A stretch of 23,049 nucleotides of DNA from an uncultured Wenzhouxiangella sp. GTDB lineage: Bacteria; Pseudomonadota; Gammaproteobacteria; Xanthomonadales; Wenzhouxiangellaceae. A program made the translations under genes and the position numbers. The notes below the pieces were generated by a model that worked only from the letters and a program-made list of their open reading frames with translations, was not told where the DNA came from and searched no databases. The stretch spans positions 1 to 23,049 of the forward strand of contig CALEIM010000166.1 of assembly GCA_937876395.1 (NCBI GenBank), given 5' to 3'. Positions 7,944 through 14,381 of the stretch are shown here, piece by piece (the first letter of the stretch is position 1; each line of letters starts with the position of its first letter).

Positions 7944-9266
7944 GTGAGTCAGGCGGCAACACAGCGTCGCGATATTTATCCGGACGCGCTGCGTGCCCTG
8001 GCCTTGATTGTGGTGGTGTTCGGCCATTGGCTGGCCACCCTGCCCCGCTTGGAGGACGGTCGGCTGGTCGCCACCGACCATTTGCTCAACGTCTGGCCCA
8101 CGGCCGCCTATCTGACCTGGCTGGTTCAGGTCGTTCCGCTGTTTGTTTTTGTTTCTGCCGCAGTCAGCGCCGACGGGGTAGCACGACGCCTGAATCAGGG
8201 CGATTCCCAGCTCCAGTGGTGGGGCGCGCGCGCCCTGCGCCTGGCCCGGCCGACGGTCACCTACATGGCCGCCCTGAGCCTGCTGGTCGTGCTTGCCTGG
8301 TTTACCGGCGGGCGTTTTCTCGGCACCTTTGACGGCTCGCTGACCATTCACCTGTGGTTTCTGGTCATGCTGCTGACTGTGCAGGCTTTTCTGCCGTTGA
8401 GCGTGGCCGTTGATCGTCGCTTTGGCCTATGGGCGGTGATCGCCCTGGTGCTGATGGCCGGGCTGATTGACGTGTTGCGGGCCGGCGCTTTCTGGCCGTG
8501 GCAGTGGCTGACACTCGGCGCACGGGTGACTGGCAGCGACGGCGGCATCGGCTGGCTCAACGCTCTGGTCGTCTGGCTTTTGCCGCAACAGCTCGGCATC
8601 GCCTGGCGCCGCGGCCGTTTTCGCGGCACCTGGACAGGCTTCGCTCTGGCCGTTCTGGGTCTTGCCTGGCTGGCCGGAGCGATTGTCAGCGGCTACCCGG
8701 TGGGCATGATCGGCCAGGATCTGGAAGGCAACAGCAATCTGCTGCCGCCGACGCTTGCGCTGATCGGCGTGATGTCGCTCCAGGTTGGTCTGGTGCTGAG
8801 TCTGGAGCGCCCGGCCCGCTGGCTGCTTGATCGCGAACGCCTGGCCGGCATCGTCGCCTTTCTCGGCGCCTTCGGTATGCCGCTGTACCTGTGGCACAAG
8901 CTGGCTGAACTGCCGGCCGCCTGGCTGGGTGAAAAGCTCGGTCTGCCGATTGATTCGGGCATACCCGGCGTGTCAGGTTTCTGGGCGGGACGGCTGTGGT
9001 GGATTGGCCTGTGTGTACTCATGGTGATCCCGGTACTGGCTATCGTGGCCGCCATCGAAACCCGCCGCAAATCCACCATTCCCGGCAGCCAGTCCACCCC
9101 GGCCATCCTGATTGGTGGGCTGGCGCTGTTCGCCGGCCTGGGTATGGCGCTGTTATTCGGCGCCGTTCCCGGCGCCATTTTCGCTCTGTTCGGCGTGTTG
9201 GCTGCCTCGCAGCTACTGCGCCGGCGCCGCGCTGATCAACCTGTGCCGGAACGGCCCCGTTCGTGA
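7944..9266 (+). CDS. Acyltransferase-3 family membrane protein
   Basis: This is an integral inner-membrane protein of 440 residues with about ten to eleven hydrophobic segments. The first segment contains DALRALALIVVVFGHW, the conserved Arg followed by the His (about residue 28) that marks acyltransferase-3 proteins. These transfer acetyl or other acyl groups to extracytoplasmic carbohydrates or lipids. The protein is a little longer than the minimal domain, and a final hydrophobic pair lies at the C-terminus. The start is GTG at 7944, three bases after pyrC, and its stop overlaps the next gene as GTGA, so co-transcription is likely. The acyl acceptor cannot be inferred. The neighbouring housekeeping genes probably share only transcription with it. 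Confidence 0.82.
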   Translation: MSQAATQRRDIYPDALRALALIVVVFGHWLATLPRLEDGRLVATDHLLNVWPTAAYLTWLVQVVPLFVFVSAAVSADGVARRLNQGDSQLQWWGARALRLARPTVTYMAALSLLVVLAWFTGGRFLGTFDGSLTIHLWFLVMLLTVQAFLPLSVAVDRRFGLWAVIALVLMAGLIDVLRAGAFWPWQWLTLGARVTGSDGGIGWLNALVVWLLPQQLGIAWRRGRFRGTWTGFALAVLGLAWLAGAIVSGYPVGMIGQDLEGNSNLLPPTLALIGVMSLQVGLVLSLERPARWLLDRERLAGIVAFLGAFGMPLYLWHKLAELPAAWLGEKLGLPIDSGIPGVSGFWAGRLWWIGLCVLMVIPVLAIVAAIETRRKSTIPGSQSTPAILIGGLALFAGLGMALLFGAVPGAIFALFGVLAASQLLRRRRADQPVPERPRS

Positions 9267-10222
9267 TCCGTCTCGGCACCGACCGCGCCGAACTTGAGCG
9301 TGCCGCCGCCATGCTCGCAGACGGCGAGCTGGTGGCCATCCCCACCGAAACCGTTTATGGCCTGGCCGCAGATGCCAGCAATCGCGCCGCACTTGGCCGG
9401 ATTTTCACCGCCAAGGGCCGACCCGCCGACCATCCGCTGATCGTGCATCTACCCGGGATCGATGCGCTGAAAGATTGGGCCAAGACCGTTCCGGACAGCG
9501 CGCGAAAACTTGCCAAAGCCTTCTGGCCCGGGCCGCTGACCCTGATTATTGAGCGCAGCGAACAGGTGCTGCCTGAAATCACCGGCGGCCAGAACACAGT
9601 GGCCGTGCGTGTGCCCGGCCATCCGGTAGCACTTGAACTGCTGAGCATTTTTGGCGGCGCGCTGGCCGCGCCTTCGGCCAATCGTTTCGGCCGCATCAGC
9701 CCGACCCGGGCCGAGCACGTCATGGCCGAATTTGCCGACAGTCCGCTGGTGGCCGCCGTGATCGATGGCGGAGCCTGTCAGGTCGGTGTGGAATCGACCA
9801 TTGTCAACTGCAGCCAGCATCCGCCGCGCATCCTGCGCCCGGGCATGATCAGCGCCGAGGCGCTTGGTCGCGTACTTGGCAGCGCGCCAGAACATTCCAC
9901 CGGCCCGCATCGACCGCGCAGCCCCGGAGACCTGGCCTCGCACTATGCGCCGCTTACGCCGACCGGCCTGGTCAAAGCCGAAGACCTGGTCCGGGGTGAG
10001 CCCGAAACGGCCGTACTGGCTCTGGACACCTGCGCAGACCCGGGAGGCTTCGCCGCCTGGATTACCTTGCCGACCAGACCGGATGCCTATGCCCACGGCC
10101 TGTATGCCGCGCTGCGCGAACTCGACCGGCTGCAAGCGAAACGTATTCTCATCCAGCGCCCGCCGAACGAACCAGCCTGGAGAGCAATCCACGACCGCCT
10201 GAAACGCGCCAGCCAAGGCTAA
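9263..10222 (+). CDS. Threonylcarbamoyl-AMP synthase (Sua5/TsaC family)
   Basis: The enzyme makes threonylcarbamoyl-AMP from threonine, bicarbonate and ATP, the first step of the t6A modification at position 37 of ANN-decoding tRNAs. The YrdC-type domain (about residues 10-190) shows IPTETVYGLAADA, FTAKGRPADHPLIVHL with Lys51 and Arg53, and VGVESTIVNCS. The C-terminal Sua5 domain (about 235-315) is introduced by the linker SPGDLASHYAPLTP. At 319 residues it is the long Sua5 form, not the short TsaC form. The GTG start at 9263 overlaps the previous stop by four bases, indicating translational coupling. It is the last gene of the pyrC run, followed by a 112-base gap. Confidence 0.93.
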   Translation: MIRLGTDRAELERAAAMLADGELVAIPTETVYGLAADASNRAALGRIFTAKGRPADHPLIVHLPGIDALKDWAKTVPDSARKLAKAFWPGPLTLIIERSEQVLPEITGGQNTVAVRVPGHPVALELLSIFGGALAAPSANRFGRISPTRAEHVMAEFADSPLVAAVIDGGACQVGVESTIVNCSQHPPRILRPGMISAEALGRVLGSAPEHSTGPHRPRSPGDLASHYAPLTPTGLVKAEDLVRGEPETAVLALDTCADPGGFAAWITLPTRPDAYAHGLYAALRELDRLQAKRILIQRPPNEPAWRAIHDRLKRASQG

Positions 10223-10334
10223 AAGAACGGAGATCGAAAATTTCTCGATGTCACCCCCCAGTCTCAATACGTCGCCGCCGCGGCGCGGGGTACACTTGGG
10301 ACTGGCCACTTGACCAGTTGAGTGATCGACCAGG

Positions 10335-11849
10335 GTGAACCAGGCCACCAGACCCGACACCGCGCCAAGCGATATACGGCGAACCGCTCGCCGCTGGCAA
10401 CGGCTTGGCCGCCGCTTCATGAACCAGTCGTTGCTGAGCCTGCAACTGGCCAGCTTCGCGCTGGTTGCCCTGCCGCTGCTGCTGGGCCTGATTGTAGCCA
10501 GCGTGCAGATTGAACGGGTCACCCGCCACAGCGAACAACTGCTTGAAAGTGCCATACTCGCCAACCAGTCGGCCCGCCTGGTCAGTGGTCGGATCACCAG
10601 TTTTGAACGCGCTGCCCGCCAGCTTCACGTGCTTCAGGATCAGGATGCCCGCGACGAACTGCATGAGCGCGAGCGCGCTTTCGAGGTGGCGCTTGACGGT
10701 GTCGAGCAATCTGCCGCCAGCGACTCGGCGTTGAAAGAACTGATCGGCGAGATACGCACCATCGGCCAGGAACTGCTGGGGCAAGTCGAGCTGACTGACC
10801 CGAACGATGAGTGGCCGGCGCGGCTTGCGCGGCGCTTCGAGACGCTCAATCACCAGTCCAGCCTCCTGATCAGCGCCACTGAAGCGGCCTCTGAACGCGA
10901 GCTGCGCAGATTAAAGGAGATGGGTGAGGCCGCGCGCCGGGTTTCCATGTTCAGCCTGGCCGCGGCCGTTCCTATCGCCCTGATGCTGGCGCTGCTGACG
11001 GCCAGCTTTCTCAACCGCCAGATTCGCCGCCTGGATCGCAGCATGCGCGCCATTGCCAGGCCTGCCGAGGCCCGCATTGAGCGCATTCGAACCCCGCGTG
11101 ATCTGCGTGCCCTGTCAAGTCGCCTGGAGTGGCTCAGGCGTCGACTGATGCGCACCGATCGCGATCGACAGGAGCTGGTTGGCCAGGTGTCGCATGAGCT
11201 CAAGACACCGCTCAGCGCCATCCGCGAGGGCACCAGTCTGCTTTCTGATCAGAGCCTGGGTCCACTCGGTGCCCGCCAGCGCGAAGTCATTGGCATCATC
11301 GAGATCAATATTGACCGTCTTCAGGGACAGGTCGAAAACCTGCTGCGCTTCAATCGTCTGCAAAGCCGGCCCAAGCCGTCCATTCACCGCTCGGTGAGCT
11401 TGAACGCCGTGATCAAAGAGGTGCTGGCCGCGCATCATCTGACGATCGAAGCGCGCGACATTCGCATCGCGGGTGCTCCACGAAAAAATATCCGCCTTGC
11501 CGCTGACCCCGACATGCTCAGCATAGCGATCGACAACCTGCTTTCCAATGCCCTGAAGTTTTCGCCGACTGGCGGTCGGATTGGAATTTTTACGGCCCGA
11601 AGTGATCAACAGGTGATGATCCGCATTGCCGACCAAGGGCCCGGCATCCGGCGCCGCGATCGGGCCCGGATTTTTCAGGCTTTTATCCGCGGCAGCGATT
11701 CGCGCACGCGCTCCCAGCCCGGCAGCGGCCTGGGCTTGGCCATTTGTCGCGATCTGGTCCGCGCCCATCGTGGTGAACTTCGCCTGGTCGATAGCCGCAA
11801 CTGGTCGACCGTCGTCGAAATCTGCCTGCCACTCAAACCTGATGATTGA
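10335..11849 (+). CDS. glrK: Envelope-stress sensor histidine kinase GlrK
   Basis: This 504-residue inner-membrane sensor kinase of the GlrK/QseE type phosphorylates GlrR. Two membrane helices (about 36-58 and 203-225) enclose a helical periplasmic domain of about 145 residues. A HAMP-like linker and coiled coil (226-280) follow, then the dimerisation domain with VSHELKTPLSAIREGTSLLSDQ (His287), and the ATPase domain with N-box DNLLSNALKFS, DQGPG (Asp433) and GSGLGLAI. The segment from HELKTPL through REGT-LL-DQ-GPL matches the E. coli GlrK signature. The start is uncertain: GTG 10335 gives a basic cytoplasmic lead, and ATG 10419 is the alternative. The next gene begins 14 bases after its stop, and glrR completes the operon. 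No sigma-54 promoter or glmY-like sRNA is visible upstream (10223-10334). Confidence 0.9.
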   Translation: MNQATRPDTAPSDIRRTARRWQRLGRRFMNQSLLSLQLASFALVALPLLLGLIVASVQIERVTRHSEQLLESAILANQSARLVSGRITSFERAARQLHVLQDQDARDELHERERAFEVALDGVEQSAASDSALKELIGEIRTIGQELLGQVELTDPNDEWPARLARRFETLNHQSSLLISATEAASERELRRLKEMGEAARRVSMFSLAAAVPIALMLALLTASFLNRQIRRLDRSMRAIARPAEARIERIRTPRDLRALSSRLEWLRRRLMRTDRDRQELVGQVSHELKTPLSAIREGTSLLSDQSLGPLGARQREVIGIIEINIDRLQGQVENLLRFNRLQSRPKPSIHRSVSLNAVIKEVLAAHHLTIEARDIRIAGAPRKNIRLAADPDMLSIAIDNLLSNALKFSPTGGRIGIFTARSDQQVMIRIADQGPGIRRRDRARIFQAFIRGSDSRTRSQPGSGLGLAICRDLVRAHRGELRLVDSRNWSTVVEICLPLKPDD

Positions 11850-11863
11850 GGAGACCGACCGCA

Positions 11864-12382
11864 ATGACCCGCATTCTCGTTCTGCTGCTCGCTGTCTTGC
11901 TAAATGTCACGCCGGCCTTTGCCGAGGACGTAAGCCACGACGCCTCATCGGAGCAGATCACCTGTAACGACATCATTGAACTGGCCGCGCGGCCGCTGCG
12001 GGTTTCGGCCGATAACGCTCGGACCTGGCACGCCGGCGTAATCCATCTCGACGATTGGCAGGCGCAGCTTGAGCGGACCTTGCTCGAAGCCCTCGGACCT
12101 GAGGAGCTGCGCCAGGGTCGCTCGGCTGCTGACGATCTCAAGGCACTTATTGAGCACAGCGAAGCGCCACGCCCGTTGACCGTCAGCGGGCGCGAAACCC
12201 TGGAGTTGCTGAGCGCGCTGATCGAGCGCCTGGAAACTCTTGAAGCCCGCGCACAGCAAAACGAACAGGCGCTTGAACGTGAGCGGGCCGCGCATCAGGG
12301 CACCCAGGAAAAACTCGCCGCCCTGCGCAAGATCGAAGTCGAGATGGATCAGCGCGACGACGGCTCGCTTGAGTACCCATGA
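11864..12382 (+). CDS. QseG-like periplasmic protein of the glrKR operon
   Basis: This small exported protein of 172 residues is encoded between glrK and glrR, the position of qseG (yfhG) in enteric bacteria. It has a signal peptide (1-20, ending AFA), a mature N-terminal region with a single Cys34, and a long heptad-like coiled coil (about 112-162). E. coli QseG is an outer-membrane lipoprotein that interacts with the sensor kinase. Here there is no lipobox cysteine at the cleavage site, so the protein is predicted to be soluble in the periplasm. ATG 11864 has GAGGAG ten bases upstream. Its TGA overlaps the glrR ATG as ATGA. The identification rests on gene order and architecture, because sequence similarity in this family is low. 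Confidence 0.72.
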   Translation: MTRILVLLLAVLLNVTPAFAEDVSHDASSEQITCNDIIELAARPLRVSADNARTWHAGVIHLDDWQAQLERTLLEALGPEELRQGRSAADDLKALIEHSEAPRPLTVSGRETLELLSALIERLETLEARAQQNEQALERERAAHQGTQEKLAALRKIEVEMDQRDDGSLEYP

Positions 12383-13746
12383 GCCGACCGGAAACTGACT
12401 CGAAACACGCGCCGCTGGTTCTGCTGGTCGATGACGACCCCGGCCTGCTGCGCCTGATCAGCCTGCGCCTTGAATCCGGCGGCTATCGGGTAGAAACGGC
12501 TGAAAGCGCCGAAGCAGCACTGGGCCGGATTGCCTCGATTCTGCCCGATGCGGTGATCACCGATCTGCGCATGGAGGGCATGGGCGGCATGGCCTTGTTT
12601 CGGCAGATTCGCCAACACAACGCGGCCCTGCCGGTGATCATCCTGACCGCCCACGGAACAATTCCGGATGCGGTGAGCGCCACCCGCGAAGGCGCCTTTG
12701 CCTTTTTGACCAAACCCTTTGACAGCAGCGAACTGCTCGAAACGATTGCCGAAGCCACCGGCCGCAACAAGCGCTCGAACCCGGCCGGTCCGGCCGCCTG
12801 GCGCGCCGGCATCATAACCGGCAGCCAGGCGATGGAAAAGCTGCTGGCCGAAGTCGAGCTGATTGCCCAAAGCGATGCCAGCGTGCTGATTCACGGTGAA
12901 AGCGGCGCCGGCAAGGAAATCATTGCCCGCGCCATTCATGCCGCCAGCCCGCGTGCGGCCGGTCCGTTTGTGGCAATCAACTGCGCGGCCGTACCCGCCG
13001 AGCTGCTCGAATCGGAGCTGTTCGGCTATCGCAAGGGTGCGTTCACGGGCGCCGAACGCGATCATGACGGCCTGTTCGTCCAGGCCCGCCGCGGCACCCT
13101 GCTGCTCGATGAAATCGGTGACATGCCGGCGGCGTTTCAGGCCAAGCTGCTGCGCGCCCTGCAGGAGCGCAGCGTCCGGCCGGTTGGTGCCAGTGAAGAA
13201 ATCGACACCGATGTGCGCATTGTCTCGGCCAGCCATCGCGATCCCGCGCGGCTCATTCAGGCCGGCGATTTCCGCGAGGATCTGTACTACCGCCTCAACG
13301 TGGTCCAGCTCGACGTGCCGCCGCTGCGCCAGCGCGCAGAAGACATTATTCCGCTGGCCGAACATTTTCTGGCTACCGTTCAAAGCGAGCGACCGGTGGG
13401 CGATCGCATTCGGGGTTTTTCACGCGGGGCGCTGCGCCTGATGCTCGGCTACGACTGGCCAGGCAATATTCGCCAGCTACGCAACGTCGTCGAACAGGCC
13501 AGCGCGCTGTGTCGCAAGGGGCCGATCCCCGAAAGCCTCATTCAGCGCGCGCTGCGCCGTGAGTCAGCTTCTTTTACCCCGCTGGCCGAAGCCCGCGATA
13601 CCTTCGAGCGAAACTACATCGCCCGCATCATGCGCACCACCAGCGGCAATGTCAGCGAAGCAGCCCGCCTGGCCGGGCGCAACCGCACCGAGTTCTATCG
13701 CCTGCTCAAGCGCCATCGTCTGGACCCGGCTGACTTCAAAAGCTGA
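12379..13746 (+). CDS. glrR: Sigma-54-dependent response regulator GlrR
   Basis: This 455-residue NtrC-family activator is the phosphorylation target of GlrK and opens sigma-54 promoters. The receiver domain carries LLVDDDPGLL, phospho-acceptor Asp62 (VITDLRM) and Lys112 (LTKPFD). The AAA+ domain has Walker A GESGAGKE (173-180), GAFTGA (220-225) that contacts sigma-54, and Walker B LLLDEIGD (about 241-248). A Fis-type helix-turn-helix ends the protein (SEAARLAGRNRTEFYRLLKR). VDDDPGLL, ILTAHGTIPDAV and AGRNRTEFY closely match E. coli GlrR. In Walker A, Ala replaces the more usual Thr. It is translationally coupled to the preceding gene. Directly downstream is a promoter region with the features of a GlrR target. 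Confidence 0.95.
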   Translation: MSRPETDSKHAPLVLLVDDDPGLLRLISLRLESGGYRVETAESAEAALGRIASILPDAVITDLRMEGMGGMALFRQIRQHNAALPVIILTAHGTIPDAVSATREGAFAFLTKPFDSSELLETIAEATGRNKRSNPAGPAAWRAGIITGSQAMEKLLAEVELIAQSDASVLIHGESGAGKEIIARAIHAASPRAAGPFVAINCAAVPAELLESELFGYRKGAFTGAERDHDGLFVQARRGTLLLDEIGDMPAAFQAKLLRALQERSVRPVGASEEIDTDVRIVSASHRDPARLIQAGDFREDLYYRLNVVQLDVPPLRQRAEDIIPLAEHFLATVQSERPVGDRIRGFSRGALRLMLGYDWPGNIRQLRNVVEQASALCRKGPIPESLIQRALRRESASFTPLAEARDTFERNYIARIMRTTSGNVSEAARLAGRNRTEFYRLLKRHRLDPADFKS

Positions 13747-13760
13747 GCCCACAGTCGGAC

Positions 13761-13778
13761 CGTCGTCCACAGGCGACA
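13761..13778 (+). promoter_or_regulatory. Candidate GlrR binding site 1
   Basis: CGTC-N10-GACA matches the E. coli GlrR recognition pattern TGTC-N10-GACA at seven of eight defined positions. It lies about 157-174 bases upstream of the predicted sigma-54 transcription start, a normal enhancer distance, and just after the glrR stop codon. Confidence 0.55.
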
Positions 13779-13826
13779 GCCCGGATAGGCACTACCAGCG
13801 GCTCACAGGGCATCGAGCGGTTGTGG

Positions 13827-13844
13827 CGTCGCCTCAAGGCAACA
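13827..13844 (+). promoter_or_regulatory. Candidate GlrR binding site 2 (weaker)
   Basis: CGTC-N10-AACA matches TGTC-N10-GACA at six of eight positions, and its spacer GCCTCAAGGC is itself partly palindromic. It is about 91-108 bases upstream of the predicted start. Its pairing with site 1 is what makes it plausible. Confidence 0.38.
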
Positions 13845-13875
13845 GTTTGGTGGCCTTAAAAATCCAGAACCGTTG

Positions 13876-13888
13876 CAAGTGGTTGATT
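13876..13888 (-). promoter_or_regulatory. Candidate IHF binding site
   Basis: CAAGTGGTTGATT fits every defined position of YAANNNNTTGATW, the complement of the IHF consensus WATCAANNNNTTR. It lies between the enhancer-like sites and the sigma-54 promoter, the position where IHF bends DNA to bring the activator to the polymerase. Confidence 0.55.
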
Positions 13889-13908
13889 TGATTGAATCGA
13901 ACTCAAAC

Positions 13909-13924
13909 TGGCACGCTTCCTGCT
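13909..13924 (+). promoter_or_regulatory. Sigma-54 promoter
   Basis: TGGCACG at 13909-13915 and CTGCT at 13920-13924 give the invariant GG (13910-13911) and GC (13922-13923) separated by ten bases. Compared with TGGCACG-N4-TTGC only one base differs. Transcription should start near 13935, leaving about 52 bases of leader before the EF-hand gene. Confidence 0.8.
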
Positions 13925-13935
13925 TCCTTCATGGC

Positions 13936-13952
13936 GAGTCACAGAAAGACTC
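13936..13952 (+). other. Hairpin at the predicted 5' end of the EF-hand mRNA
   Basis: GAGTC and GACTC pair around a seven-base loop and begin at or one base after the predicted start site. A stem at the very 5' end often stabilises a message. Five pairs is short, so this is tentative. Confidence 0.35.
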
Positions 13953-13986
13953 TTAGCAATCAACCCAAAGCAACGGAGTAAATATC

Positions 13987-14262
13987 ATGTTGAATCTCGC
14001 AAAATACATTCCGATCGCCCTCGGGTCCTCCATGCTGCTGGCCGCTGCCGCCAGCGCAGCCGACAACCCGCGTTTCGAAGAACTCGACACCGATGGCGAT
14101 GGCTACATCAGCCAGAGCGAAGCCGGTGCTCTGCCTTGCCTTTCCAGCGCTTTCAGCGAGATTGATTCGCAAAGTGAACAAGGCCTCAATCGTGGCGAGT
14201 ACCTGGCTGCGGTGCAGGAACACTGCAACGACCGTGGCGAATCGGGCTGGCCCTCAGCCTGA
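13987..14262 (+). CDS. Small secreted EF-hand protein
   Basis: This 91-residue exported protein probably binds calcium outside the cytoplasm. The signal peptide is residues 1-24 (cleavage at ASA-AD). A canonical 12-residue EF-hand loop occupies 34-45 (DTDGDGYISQSE), with Asp34, Asp36, Asp38, Gly39 and Glu45 all in place. A second, degenerate loop begins at Asp60 (DSQSEQGLNRGE); its Gly is shifted, so it probably does not bind calcium normally. Cys51 and Cys80 could form a disulfide in the periplasm. GGAG lies eight bases before the ATG. It stands alone between a sigma-54 promoter with GlrR-like sites and a strong terminator, so it is probably a single-gene target of the GlrKR system. Its biological role is unknown to me. 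Confidence 0.85.
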   Translation: MLNLAKYIPIALGSSMLLAAAASAADNPRFEELDTDGDGYISQSEAGALPCLSSAFSEIDSQSEQGLNRGEYLAAVQEHCNDRGESGWPSA

Positions 14263-14320
14263 CAATAACACCGGCACCGTTTAGACCAGGACGGTCGTCG
14301 GTAATGCTCCAAACCGGTTT

Positions 14321-14357
14321 GCCCGTCGACCTTTCGGGGTCGGCGGGCCTTTTTTTT
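14321..14357 (+). terminator. Rho-independent terminator after the EF-hand gene
   Basis: GCCCGTCGACC (14321-14331) pairs with GGTCGGCGGGC (14338-14348) through 11 base pairs, one of them a G-U wobble, around a six-base loop, and eight Ts follow (14350-14357). A perfect AAACCGGTTT palindrome lies directly before it. It ends the EF-hand transcript 59 bases after the stop codon. Confidence 0.92.
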
Positions 14358-14381
14358 GCTGGCCAGGCCGGCCAGACAAGC

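Noticed and set aside
7260..8351. A 363-codon open frame on the minus strand
   Set aside because: It is antisense to pyrC and the acyltransferase gene, both well supported, and its translation has no recognisable motif.
10223..10334. A glmY-like sRNA or sigma-54 promoter upstream of glrK
   Set aside because: glmY lies there in enteric bacteria, but I find no GG-N10-GC promoter, no TGTC-N10-GACA site and no T-run terminator in these 112 bases.
12349..13383. A 344-codon open frame on the minus strand
   Set aside because: It is antisense to glrR, which matches its family over the full length.
14358..14374. Hairpin CTGGCC/GGCCAG as a terminator of the minus-strand kinase-like gene
   Set aside because: The stem is present, but on the minus strand it is followed by a run of A and not of T, so it lacks the U-tract needed for intrinsic termination.
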